Part shown: positions 43,136 to 51,027 of the stretch, in pieces
Position numbering within the stretch: the stretch's first letter is position 1
How the letters are laid out: every line of letters starts with the position of its first letter
Source of the DNA: Corynebacterium freneyi
GTDB lineage: Bacteria > Actinomycetota > Actinomycetes > Mycobacteriales > Mycobacteriaceae
Direction of reading: 5' to 3'
NCBI RefSeq assembly: GCF_030408835.1
Contig: NZ_CP047357.1
Location: 310,001 to 374,000, forward strand
DNA: 64,000 bases
The notes under the pieces: model-generated
The model's input: the letters and a program-made list of their open reading frames with translations, nothing else
The model's database searches: none
Told to the model about the DNA's origin: nothing
Program-made: the position numbers and the translations under genes

Positions 43136-44148
43136 CCGTCCCCCAACTCCCGGCCACCCCCACCCGGTGCCCGTACACGTTCCGTCCCCTGCGCGACCCG
43201 CAGGCGACCCGCAGCGAGTACGTCGACCGTGAACTGCCCGCCGGATGGGCGGACTCCGGCACGCTGTGCATCGCGCTGGCCGGCGCCCGCGCCTCCGGCA
43301 AGAGCCTGTACATCGCCGTCCTGGTGAAGATGCTCGACCAGCTGGCCCAAAGCCACCGCAAGGTCATCCGCGGCGCCGACGAATCGACCCGCGAGCGATA
43401 CCGGGACAACTACGAAAAGCCCCTCTTCGAGGAAATGGGCCTCATGCCGCCCACGCCGCGCATGGCCGCAGAAGACGCCTACCAGCGCGACCCCCTGATC
43501 TTCGACCTGGGCACCTGGGACGTCGGGCAGGGGCCGCGGAAGTTCTTCCTGGTCATCCGCGACGTCGCCGGCGAGGACCTCGAAGTGCTGCCCGACGACC
43601 CGGACTCGCTCGGCTTCTTCCGCGAGGCCGACGAGATCATCTTCCTCTTCGACCCGCTGAAGGTCCCGCAGATCCGCAATTACCTGTCGGGCCTGGTCCC
43701 GGATCAGACGCTCGGCGGCGACCCCGTAGACGTCCTGCAGAACCTCCTCGACCTGCTCGGCCAGGCCCGCCCGCGACTGGCGGTGACCCTGTCCAAGTTC
43801 GACACCCTGCAGGAACTCGAACGCGTCCCCGACAGCGAGTGGGGCCGGATCATGGGCAACTATGGGGCGGCGTACCGCAGGGACACGGGGCTGCGCTTCG
43901 ACAACAACGATTCCCTCTACCTCGACGCGGAAATCCGCAGCATGTTGCTCAAGCTCGATGCCGGCCGACTCGTGCTCACCCTCGAGGACAGGTACCGGCC
44001 CGCCAACGGGTACGGTTTCCGATACTTTGCGACGTCCGCCCTGGGCGCGGCGCCCCAGGGGCAGCATCTCCACCGCAGCGGCATCGCGCCGTTCCGTTGC
44101 CTGGATCCGGTGCTGTGGCTGCTCACGGACAGGGGGCTGTTCCGATGA
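43132..44148 (+). CDS. P-loop GTPase, double-GTPase (DO-GTPase2)-like
   Basis: This is a 338-residue TRAFAC-like GTPase. The Walker A motif is AGARASGKS (G1, near residue 50). The G3/Walker B reads FFLVIRDVAGED with the D-x-x-G core; the base-recognition loop G4 is TLSKFDTL (NKxD-like, with SKFD); and G5 is ATSALG. A conserved-looking CPYTFRPL segment precedes the P loop. Layout and neighbours match the DO-GTPase2 family, which pairs with GAP1-like and VWA proteins. It is soluble and probably acts at the membrane with the adjacent FG membrane protein. The ATG overlaps the previous stop (ATGA) and its own stop overlaps the next start (ATGA). Confidence 0.85.
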   Translation: MTVPQLPATPTRCPYTFRPLRDPQATRSEYVDRELPAGWADSGTLCIALAGARASGKSLYIAVLVKMLDQLAQSHRKVIRGADESTRERYRDNYEKPLFEEMGLMPPTPRMAAEDAYQRDPLIFDLGTWDVGQGPRKFFLVIRDVAGEDLEVLPDDPDSLGFFREADEIIFLFDPLKVPQIRNYLSGLVPDQTLGGDPVDVLQNLLDLLGQARPRLAVTLSKFDTLQELERVPDSEWGRIMGNYGAAYRRDTGLRFDNNDSLYLDAEIRSMLLKLDAGRLVLTLEDRYRPANGYGFRYFATSALGAAPQGQHLHRSGIAPFRCLDPVLWLLTDRGLFR

Positions 44149-44894
44149 ACGGGAACGGAAACTTCGGAGGGCCCGGCTTCGGCCAGAGCGGGTTCGGCCA
44201 GGGCGGTTTCGGCGGAGGATCCGACCAGTCCGGGTTCGGCCACGGCGGCGGTTTCGGCGGATCCGGCCAAGCGGGCGGCTTCGGAAGCGGATTCGGCGGG
44301 ACGGGCGGATTCGGTGCAGGCGGAGGACAGCCGGCGACCCCGGACCGCTCCGGCTTCGGCGGGGGCTTCGCGCCCGGCGGCGACGACTACCGATTCGGCG
44401 GGCCCGCGCCGGGCGGCCACACCGGGCCCACGGGGCACAAGGCCCCGTTCGGGCAGCGGATGGCGTCGATGAAGTTCTTCAACGCTCCCGTCACGATCCT
44501 CATCGCCTTCGCGATGCAGCTGGTCACCGCGGGCGTGGTCATCTGGCGTCTGGTCGAGCGGTGGCAACTGCCCGAGCGACCCACCACCGGCGTCGGTCTG
44601 TTGGAAGGGTACGAGGATCGGATCGCCTCGGCGATCGGGGCGAACGACTCGTTCCGGCCCGAGAACATCCTGGAGACCACCATCTTCTGGGGGATCATCC
44701 TGGTGGTGCTGCTGCTGATGGCGTTCTTCACCGTGAAGGGGGAGAACTGGGCGCGCATCGTGCTCACGCTGCTGTGCATCGCCGGAGTGCTCCTCCTGGC
44801 CGTGTCCGGCTTCGCCATCGCCGGCCTGGCCTGCGTGATCACGCTGCCCCTGTTGTGGGTGCCGGTCAACAAATCATGGTTCGGTCAGGTGTGA
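44145..44894 (+). CDS. FG-repeat membrane protein (last operon gene)
   Basis: This is a 249-residue protein. Residues 1-105 are a Gly/Phe-rich disordered tail (FGGPGFGQSGFGQGGFGGG and similar) with about 20 Phe-Gly pairs. The C-terminal part has four membrane helices: VTILIAFAMQLVTAGVVIW, TTIFWGIILVVLLLMAFFTV, WARIVLTLLCIAGVLLLAVS and AGLACVITLPLLWVPV. Basic residues just before helix 1 (GQRMASMKFF) predict an inside N terminus, so the FG tail is cytoplasmic. No family is recognised. The start overlaps the GTPase stop by four bases, so the pair is probably made together. It ends before a strong convergent terminator. Confidence 0.85.
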   Translation: MNGNGNFGGPGFGQSGFGQGGFGGGSDQSGFGHGGGFGGSGQAGGFGSGFGGTGGFGAGGGQPATPDRSGFGGGFAPGGDDYRFGGPAPGGHTGPTGHKAPFGQRMASMKFFNAPVTILIAFAMQLVTAGVVIWRLVERWQLPERPTTGVGLLEGYEDRIASAIGANDSFRPENILETTIFWGIILVVLLLMAFFTVKGENWARIVLTLLCIAGVLLLAVSGFAIAGLACVITLPLLWVPVNKSWFGQV

Positions 44895-44919
44895 CCGGAC
44901 GGAGTTGACCGACGCGGCC

Positions 44920-44958
44920 GACCCCGGTCGGCGGGCATCGACCCCGCCGACCGGGGTC
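44920..44958. terminator. Bidirectional terminator closing the operon
   Basis: A perfect 16-bp stem (GACCCCGGTCGGCGGG and complement) with a 6-base-class loop lies between the last operon gene and the convergent helical-repeat gene. There is no U tract on either strand. Confidence 0.88.
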
Positions 44959-44981
44959 AGCTGCTCGGCACGGGCGGCCGG

Positions 44982-46823
44982 TCAGCGCGGCAGCTGGTCG
45001 ATCGTCTCGTTGGCTTCGCGAACGAGCAACTGAGCGCCGAGGCCGGCGAAAATGTCCCGGGCCTTGGTCACGCCGGCCCGCGCCTCGGTCAGTTCCGACT
45101 CCGACGCACCCGGGACGCGCGCGAGCGTCCGCCCCTTTTCCAGCAGAAGACGGGCGTACCCCACTCGGGCGCGGTCGTCGTCGAGTTCGCCCGGGGTGAC
45201 CTTGTCCAGGAGCGTGTCGTAGCACTTGACCGCGACCTCCGGTCGGCCGGCGAAGTTCCAGGAACGTCCCAGGTGCAGGAGCGACTCCGACAACAGGGCG
45301 GTGTCCTCCAGCTCCTCCGCCCGCTGGCTCAACCGCTGAAAATCTTCGTGGGCGCCCCTGAAGTCCCGCAGCTTCGCCTTGCACAGGGCGGCCTCGAGCA
45401 GGCACCGCACCGCGGCGTGCTCGTCGCCGACCTGGCTCCAATTGTCCGCTACACGCTCGAGCAGCCTCATCCGCAGCGTGGTCGCGTCGCCGACGTCGCG
45501 GAGCAGGTGGGCGAATCGTTCGCCGTAGCGGGCGCGGTCTCCGGTGTCGGGGAGCCTGCACACCGCGTTGGCGCCGGCGAGGGCGGACGCCCGGATGTCC
45601 TTCTGATCCCCGGAAATGACCGCCGCGCGGGTGCGGCCCACCAACGCCGCGCCCTGCTGCGCGGACGTCGCGTGAACGGTCTTCGAGCGGGAATCCAGCA
45701 CGAATTGGAAAGCGTCCCGGGCCGTCGCCGCATCGCCGGCCCGCAGGGCCTCGTCGCCGGTGGTCAGCGCGGACGTCCACACGGCGCGGGAACGCTCGGC
45801 CAGCTCGTCGCGCGTCGTCCCCTGGACTTTCAGATCGCCGATGGCGCACACCGCGTTGGCGGCCACCGTGATGTCGGAGGCGAAGGCGCTCGCATCGAAG
45901 CGGCCGGCGCCACCCATGCCGACGAGCAGGGGCGCGGCACGGCGGATCTGGTCGTCGTTCGGCCCATCGGCCTGGCCGGCGGAGTTGAGCAGCAGCCGGA
46001 GCAGAGCGTCCGCGCCGTCCTTCTTGGCATCGGACACCCCCGCGGATTCGACGCGGACGAGCGCCTTGCCCCAATCCACGCGAGAGCCGGTGCCGCCCTC
46101 GTCGGTGCCGGCGACCTCGCCGTCCACGACGTCGCCTCGACCCGAGGGGGCGTCGGCCCCGCCGTTCGTGCCCAGGGTTGCCAGGGCGCGGTTCATCAGA
46201 CGGTCGGCCAGTCCGCGCCGCCTCCTCGGGGCGTCGTTCGGGACGGTGCCGACGTTGGCGTTTGCACCGCTGCTCGAGCCGCCCCCGCCGCTCGCCTCCG
46301 CGCCTTCGCCGGCACCCGCGCCGACCCCGGTGGCCGAGGTGCGGCCGCTGCGCCGTTCCCGCAGCTCCCGGGCAGTCGCCCCGTCCCCGGCCGCGTCGAA
46401 GGCCAGTGCCGCAGTGGTCAGATCCTTGCGGGCCTCGGCGTAGTTGCCCGCGGAGATGCGCAGGTCGGCCACTTTGGCGAAGGCCCTGCCACGCATGAGG
46501 GGGTCGTCGACAAGCAAGGACATCACGGCCACCGCATACAGCGACTCGATGGCCTTCACCGGCTGGTCCGTCGCCGCGTACTGGTCGGCGAGCCCCTCAT
46601 GGGCCCGGGCGAGCGCCAGAGCGTCGGCGGGATCGCCCGGCAAGCGGGGGCCGGGGCGGAGCTTCGCGATGATCTCGCGGTACTTCGTCGTCGACGCCCG
46701 AGATCCATCGGGCCCGTCGATGGCGTCCCGGGCGGCGGCGAGCATTTCCTCGGCCGTCGGAGAGACCTGAACCTCCGGGGACTGCTGCTGCGGGGCCCCC
46801 TTCGAAGCGTTTCGGTAGATCAC
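44982..46823 (-). CDS. Helical-repeat (TPR-like) protein convergent to the operon
   Basis: This 613-residue soluble protein is almost wholly helical. Helix pairs with TPR-like spacing are visible, for example ALARAHEGLADQYAATDQPV with KAIESLYAVAV, then MRGRAFAKVADLRISAGNYA with EARKDLTTAALAFDAAGD. Further pairs lie near the C terminus (HAAVRCLLEAALCKAKLRDF, ESLLHLGRSWNFAGRPEVAV). A ~60-residue Gly/Ser-rich linker splits the two arrays. The specific family is not identified. The GTG start (MIYRNASKG) lies ten bases after TTAAGCT on the minus strand and may be leaderless. Its position suggests it could belong to the FG/tubulin system as an adaptor, but this is inference. Confidence 0.78.
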   Translation of the reverse strand: MIYRNASKGAPQQQSPEVQVSPTAEEMLAAARDAIDGPDGSRASTTKYREIIAKLRPGPRLPGDPADALALARAHEGLADQYAATDQPVKAIESLYAVAVMSLLVDDPLMRGRAFAKVADLRISAGNYAEARKDLTTAALAFDAAGDGATARELRERRSGRTSATGVGAGAGEGAEASGGGGSSSGANANVGTVPNDAPRRRRGLADRLMNRALATLGTNGGADAPSGRGDVVDGEVAGTDEGGTGSRVDWGKALVRVESAGVSDAKKDGADALLRLLLNSAGQADGPNDDQIRRAAPLLVGMGGAGRFDASAFASDITVAANAVCAIGDLKVQGTTRDELAERSRAVWTSALTTGDEALRAGDAATARDAFQFVLDSRSKTVHATSAQQGAALVGRTRAAVISGDQKDIRASALAGANAVCRLPDTGDRARYGERFAHLLRDVGDATTLRMRLLERVADNWSQVGDEHAAVRCLLEAALCKAKLRDFRGAHEDFQRLSQRAEELEDTALLSESLLHLGRSWNFAGRPEVAVKCYDTLLDKVTPGELDDDRARVGYARLLLEKGRTLARVPGASESELTEARAGVTKARDIFAGLGAQLLVREANETIDQLPR

Positions 46824-46985
46824 ACCCCGAGCTTAACGGGCGTTCGATGCCCGGGTTTCCCGGGGAGCGGCGCAGGTGGGGACGCCGCAGTGTCTATGAT
46901 GTTTCGGAAAGAAACTGATGTGGAGGCCGACGGGCGTGCGACGGGCGCGGTCGGGCCGCGACTGGACCGAGGGAGGGCGACGCCG

Positions 46986-47912
46986 ATGCCGCACAACCGG
47001 CCGCGCGACCGCGACCTGGCCAAGCAGCTCGTTCGCGAACTGCGCAGGGAGGCGGATCTGCCCGTCGTTTTCCTCGGCATCGGCGGTCAGGCCGGCGTGA
47101 CCATCGACGAAGGCGTCGGTCTGCGTCGCGACGGCGTCCGCGGAGTCAACGTCGTGCCGGGTGAGGGGCTCGGCGGCCGCGTCCTGCGGGATCGGCGCCC
47201 CGCAGTCGTCGCCGACTACGGAACCTCCCGCACCATCACCGACAGTTACCTGGACCAGGTGCGCAGCGAGGGGCTCGGCCCCGTCATGGCGGTGCCCGTC
47301 CTCTCCGGCATCGGCGAAACCCGGATGCTTCTCTATGGGGCGCATCGCGAGCGGTTCGAATTCGGGGATCGCATCCGCTCCGTGGCCATGCGCTTGGCGA
47401 CGAAGGCCGGCACCGAGCTGCGCATCCGGGATGAAGTCGACCGGCGCATCGCCATGGCGCAGCGCGGCACCGCCGGGATCCGCGAGGCGGGGGAGGGGCC
47501 GGGGTCGTCGGATCTGGAGCGACTGCGCGAGTTGCACGCCGACCTGCGGGCGATCGCCGCGACCACGGCCGACGCCGATGCGCGCGACCGGCTTCTGGCC
47601 GCCTCCGGCGGGCTCGCCGCGATGTTGTTTCCGGATGCCGGGGGCGACGGGACGCGCTCGGGCGATGCCGGGGGCGCGGAAACGGGGGTGGCGAGAGGTG
47701 GGCCGCATCCCGATGCACCGAAGCTGACGGCGCGCGAGCTCGACGTGCTGTCGCAGGTCGCGCTGGGCTGCACGAACGCCGAGGCGGCGGCGCGGTTGTC
47801 GCTGAGCATGGAGACCGTCAAGGCGTATCTGCGCAACACGAGCGCGAAGCTCGGCGTGAAGGGGCGCCATGCGGCGGTGAGCCGTGCCCGCGTCCTCGGC
47901 TTGATTCCCTGA
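46986..47912 (+). CDS. RamA-like LuxR-family regulator with GAF-type sensor
   Basis: This is a 308-residue transcription factor. Residues ~10-165 form a GAF-like sensor (VGLRRDGVRGVNVVPGEGLG, then RRPAVVADYGTSRTITDSYL). The C-terminal ~65 residues are a LuxR helix-turn-helix (LTARELDVLSQVALGCTNAE, then LSMETVKAYLRNTSAKLGVK). This arrangement and several phrases match C. glutamicum RamA, the activator of acetate metabolism genes, but orthology is not proven. ATG 46986 was chosen because GAGGGAGGG lies eight bases upstream. An upstream in-frame ATG at 46896 sits within TATGAT (46895-46900), which reads better as the -10, giving a ~80-base leader. It is divergent from the helical-repeat gene, so it could regulate that locus. 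Confidence 0.85.
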   Translation: MPHNRPRDRDLAKQLVRELRREADLPVVFLGIGGQAGVTIDEGVGLRRDGVRGVNVVPGEGLGGRVLRDRRPAVVADYGTSRTITDSYLDQVRSEGLGPVMAVPVLSGIGETRMLLYGAHRERFEFGDRIRSVAMRLATKAGTELRIRDEVDRRIAMAQRGTAGIREAGEGPGSSDLERLRELHADLRAIAATTADADARDRLLAASGGLAAMLFPDAGGDGTRSGDAGGAETGVARGGPHPDAPKLTARELDVLSQVALGCTNAEAAARLSLSMETVKAYLRNTSAKLGVKGRHAAVSRARVLGLIP

Positions 47913-48207
47913 GCGGGGCGTCATGGCGGCCCGTTGTGGAGGCCCGTTCGGCAAAGATTTTCGCGAAGTTTCGAACGGGGTCGGATGGCCGTCGAATGGT
48001 GTCCGTCACTGCATCGTGGCTGGTCGGGGCTCTTCTTGCCGGTGGAAAGTATCTGAATCGTGAATTAAATCGCTAGCCGCGATTAATCGTTGATTCCATA
48101 ACACCCTCTTTCGGGTATGTGAGACGTGGGTCACGCCCGCATATGTTCTGCGTCACATTGTTGAACGGGTGGTCCCCGGCGGGCCGCCCCCGAGACAGGA
48201 GACGCCC
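47913..48207. other. Regulatory spacer before the MHS transporter
   Basis: This 295-base spacer is unusually AT-rich around 48055-48100. It includes an imperfect palindrome ATTAAATCGC-tagcc-GCGATTAAT (about 48065-48088) that could be an operator for a local regulator. A second, spaced inverted repeat GTGA-gacgtggg-TCAC follows near 48120-48135; its 8-base spacing does not match the GlxR consensus (6 bases). No gene is seen. Confidence 0.4.
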
Positions 48208-49653
48208 ATGACCAACTCCATCGCGACGGATCGCGCATCCGTCGGCGTGACCGCACCGGCGCCCCACGTGCCGGCCGACGACGCAGCCAAAGGACCCTCC
48301 CTGCGCAGGGTCGCCACCGCGAGCCTCGTCGGCACGACCATCGAGTTCTACGACTTCTTCATCTACGGCACCGCCGCGGCGCTGGTGTTCCCCACCGTGT
48401 TCTTCCCGAGCATGACCCCGATGCTGTCGACCGTGGCCTCCTTCGCCACCTTCGGCGTCGCGTTCCTCGCCCGCCCGCTGGGCTCCGTCGTCTTCGGGCA
48501 CTTCGGCGACATCCTCGGCCGCAAGCGCACCCTGGTGTGGACGCTGCTGATGATGGGCATCGCGACCCTGTGCATCGGCCTGCTGCCGGGCTACGAAACC
48601 GGCGTCTTCGGTCTCTTCGAATCCGGCATCGGCGTGTGGGGTCCGATCCTCCTGGTGCTCATGCGCTTCCTGCAGGGCATGGCCGTCGGCGGCGAATGGG
48701 CCGGCGCGACGTTGCTCACGGCGGAATACGCGCCGCCGGGCAAGCGCGGCGCGTACGCGATGTTCCCGCAGCTCGGCGCCGCGGTCGCCTTCTTCCTGTC
48801 GTCCGGCACCTTCGTGCTCGTCTTCCTCGCCATCGGCGAAACGTCCGACGCCTTCATCGAATGGGCATGGCGCATTCCGTTCCTGCTGTCCATCGTGATG
48901 GTCTTCGTCGGCCTGTACGTTCGCCTGGCCATCCAGGAGACCCCGTCGTTCAAGAAGGAGCAGGAACGCCGTGCCCGGGAGCGGGCCGCCGGCGTGCGCC
49001 GCACCCTGCCGTTCATGGACACCCTGCGGCACCAGTGGCGTGAGGCCGTGACCGGCGGCGTCGCGCTGGCTTCCCTGTTCTCGCTGTTCTACATGGGCAC
49101 CTCGTACCTGACCTCCTACGGCACCGCCCAGCTGGGCCTGGCCCGCCGTGACATTCTGCTGGTCGGCATGGTCGCCGCCGTCGTCTTCGGCGGTGCCATC
49201 GCGGCCTCGGCGGCGATCTCCGACCGCATCGGCCGCACCAAGGTGATCCTGACTTCGACGGTGCTCGCGGTCCTGTGGACGCCGGTGCTGTTCTGGGTCC
49301 TGGACTTCGGCACCATCTGGCACTTCGGCATCGGCCTGACCGTGACCATGGTCGTCTTCGGCATCTCCTACGGTCCGGCCGGCGCGATGCTCCCCGAGAT
49401 GTTCCGCGTCGACCTGCGCTACACCGGCGCCGGCCTGGCCTACAACATCGCCGCGATCCTCGGCGGCGCCATCCCGCCGCTCATCGCCGCCCCGCTCGCC
49501 GAGGCCTACGGCGGCTTCGCGGTCGGCATCTTCCTCGCGGCCATCTCCCTGACCTCCTGCATCGCGGTGACCCGGATCCGCTCCAACCACGAGGACGACA
49601 TCGACGAGCACAACCAGCTCGTCCGCGAATCCGACGCCCTCGCCAAGCCGTAG
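48208..49653 (+). CDS. MHS-family MFS transporter (metabolite:H+ symporter)
   Basis: This is a 481-residue, 12-helix major facilitator. The MHS signature is clear: ASLVGTTIEFYDFFIYGTAA in helix 1, FLARPLGSVVFGHFGDILGR with the loop 2-3 motif GDxxGRKR, and LMRFLQGMAVGGEWAGATLL in helix 4. The family (ProP, KgtP, ShiA relatives) imports osmolytes or organic acids with protons; the substrate cannot be read here. ATG 48208 has CAGGAGA upstream. The hydrophilic N-terminal 30 residues are cytoplasmic. With a RamA-like regulator next door, a carboxylic-acid substrate is an inference. A terminator follows. Confidence 0.9.
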   Translation: MTNSIATDRASVGVTAPAPHVPADDAAKGPSLRRVATASLVGTTIEFYDFFIYGTAAALVFPTVFFPSMTPMLSTVASFATFGVAFLARPLGSVVFGHFGDILGRKRTLVWTLLMMGIATLCIGLLPGYETGVFGLFESGIGVWGPILLVLMRFLQGMAVGGEWAGATLLTAEYAPPGKRGAYAMFPQLGAAVAFFLSSGTFVLVFLAIGETSDAFIEWAWRIPFLLSIVMVFVGLYVRLAIQETPSFKKEQERRARERAAGVRRTLPFMDTLRHQWREAVTGGVALASLFSLFYMGTSYLTSYGTAQLGLARRDILLVGMVAAVVFGGAIAASAAISDRIGRTKVILTSTVLAVLWTPVLFWVLDFGTIWHFGIGLTVTMVVFGISYGPAGAMLPEMFRVDLRYTGAGLAYNIAAILGGAIPPLIAAPLAEAYGGFAVGIFLAAISLTSCIAVTRIRSNHEDDIDEHNQLVRESDALAKP

Positions 49654-49723
49654 TCCCGCGACCCGGCATCGCCCCCGCCTCGGGTGCAATCGGCTCGACC
49701 CGTGAACCGGCCCCGGGCCCGGG

Positions 49724-49771
49724 GAGGGGCCGTCGTAAAGCGAAAGCGGCTTTGCGACGGCCCCTCTTCCG
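49724..49771 (+). terminator. Terminator between the MHS transporter and rpsL
   Basis: A ~17-bp stem (GAGGGGCCGTCG extended through TAAAGC) pairs with GCTTTGCGACGGCCCCTC, followed by TTCCGTTTC. The 5' arm contains CGTCGTAAAGC, a minus-strand copy of the dispersed 11-mer. Confidence 0.88.
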
Positions 49772-49789
49772 TTTCATTACCTGGGTTTT

Positions 49790-49818
49790 TTGGCGATCGT
49801 CGCAGGTTGCACTACTGT
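49790..49818 (+). promoter_or_regulatory. Candidate rpsL-rpsG promoter
   Basis: -35 TTGGCG (49790-49795), a 17-base spacer and -10 TACTGT (49813-49818) give a leader of ~150 bases before rpsL. Confidence 0.7.
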
Positions 49819-49973
49819 CGGTGGACAGTCCCAAGATGTAATTGGGAGTTGACGACATCACCCGGTAGGCCAGCGAGAGCGGCTGACTGGGTTTCGCACG
49901 TTTAAAAACCGATCCTCCACCAGCGGCCGGACGGACGCCGCAGTGCGATCGGAACGAAAAAGAAAGAGGCTTC

Positions 49974-50345
49974 ATGCCCACTATCCAGCAGCTGGTCCGC
50001 AAGGGCCGCCACGACAAGAAGTCGGCCACGTCGACGGCCGCCCTGAAGGGCTCGCCGCAGCGCCGTGGCGTGTGCACCCGCGTGTACACCACCACCCCGA
50101 AGAAGCCGAACTCGGCGCTCCGCAAGGTCGCCCGTGTTCGCCTGACCTCCGGCATCGAGGTCTCCGCCTACATTCCGGGCGAGGGCCACAACCTGCAGGA
50201 GCACTCCATGGTGCTCGTCCGCGGTGGCCGAGTGAAGGACCTCCCGGGCGTCCGCTACAAGATCGTCCGCGGCTCCCTCGACACCCAGGGCGTCAAGGAC
50301 CGCAAGCAGGCCCGTTCCCGCTACGGCGCGAAGAAGGAGAAGTAA
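49974..50345 (+). CDS. rpsL: Ribosomal protein S12
   Basis: This 123-residue S12 of the decoding centre starts [16 protein letters not shown], with [20 protein letters not shown] in the middle. The two lysines whose substitution confers streptomycin resistance in mycobacteria, K43 and K88, are unchanged, so the gene predicts streptomycin sensitivity at this locus. AAAGAGG precedes the ATG. It is followed by rpsG after three bases. Confidence 0.98.
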   Translation: MPTIQQLVRKGRHDKKSATSTAALKGSPQRRGVCTRVYTTTPKKPNSALRKVARVRLTSGIEVSAYIPGEGHNLQEHSMVLVRGGRVKDLPGVRYKIVRGSLDTQGVKDRKQARSRYGAKKEK

Positions 50346-50348
50346 GAC

Positions 50349-50819
50349 ATGCCTCGTAAGGGTCCCGCCCCCAAGCGTCCCGTCGTCAACGACCCGGTGT
50401 ACGGCTCGCCGCTGGTCACCCAGCTCATCAACAAGGTGCTGCAGGACGGCAAGAAGTCGACCGCCGAGCGCATCGTCTACGGTGCCCTCGAGGTCTGCCG
50501 CGAGAAGACCGGCACCGATCCCGTGCTGACCCTCAAGCGCGCCATCGAGAACGTCAAGCCCGCCCTCGAGGTCCGCTCCCGCCGCGTCGGCGGCGCCACC
50601 TACCAGGTTCCGGTCGAGGTCCGTCCCGGCCGCGGCAACACCCTGGCCCTGCGTTGGCTGCTCATGTTCTCGCGCCAGCGCCGCGAGAACACCATGATGG
50701 AGCGTCTCGCCAACGAGATCCTCGACGCCTCCAACGGCCTCGGCGCGTCCGTCAAGCGCCGCGAGGACACCCACAAGATGGCCGAGGCCAACCGCGCCTT
50801 CGCCCACTACCGCTGGTAG
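50349..50819 (+). CDS. rpsG: Ribosomal protein S7
   Basis: This 156-residue S7 organises the head of the 30S subunit and contacts the E site. Signature stretches [31 protein letters not shown] and [18 protein letters not shown] are present. A Shine-Dalgarno (GAAGGAG) lies in the 3' end of rpsL. Elsewhere S7 represses the str operon by binding the rpsL-rpsG junction; here that junction is only three bases, so an equivalent site is not obvious. Confidence 0.98.
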   Translation: MPRKGPAPKRPVVNDPVYGSPLVTQLINKVLQDGKKSTAERIVYGALEVCREKTGTDPVLTLKRAIENVKPALEVRSRRVGGATYQVPVEVRPGRGNTLALRWLLMFSRQRRENTMMERLANEILDASNGLGASVKRREDTHKMAEANRAFAHYRW

Positions 50820-50838
50820 TGACCGCGAGCGCCGGACC

Positions 50839-50883
50839 AGGCCCCCAGGGGCCGGCTCCGGCGCCGGCGACCCGGGGGCCTTT
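50839..50883 (+). terminator. Hairpin between rpsG and fusA
   Basis: AGGCCCCC (50839-50846) pairs with GGGGGCCT (50874-50881), enclosing a second GC hairpin and followed by TTT. It suggests partial termination and a separate fusA promoter; TAGATC (50935-50940) is a weak -10 candidate. Confidence 0.65.
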
Positions 50884-51027
50884 GGGGTCCCGGGGGGAAT
50901 CACGGCGAGCCACCGGGCCGAATCGGTGGCAAGATAGATCGAGCAACCCGACCGCTGGCGGTCGAGGCGAAGACGTCGACAACGTCCTGAGCCCCCGCCA
51001 CACGATTTGAAACGAGTGGGGAATCAA

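Noticed and set aside
45273-46895. Upstream extension of the RamA-like regulator frame (879-codon ORF)
   Set aside because: The part before 46986 is antisense to the helical-repeat gene and crosses a good -10; the Shine-Dalgarno supports the start at 46986.
48118-48136. GlxR (cAMP-receptor) binding site before the MHS transporter
   Set aside because: The half-sites TGTGA and TCAC are 8 bases apart, not 6 as in the GlxR consensus.
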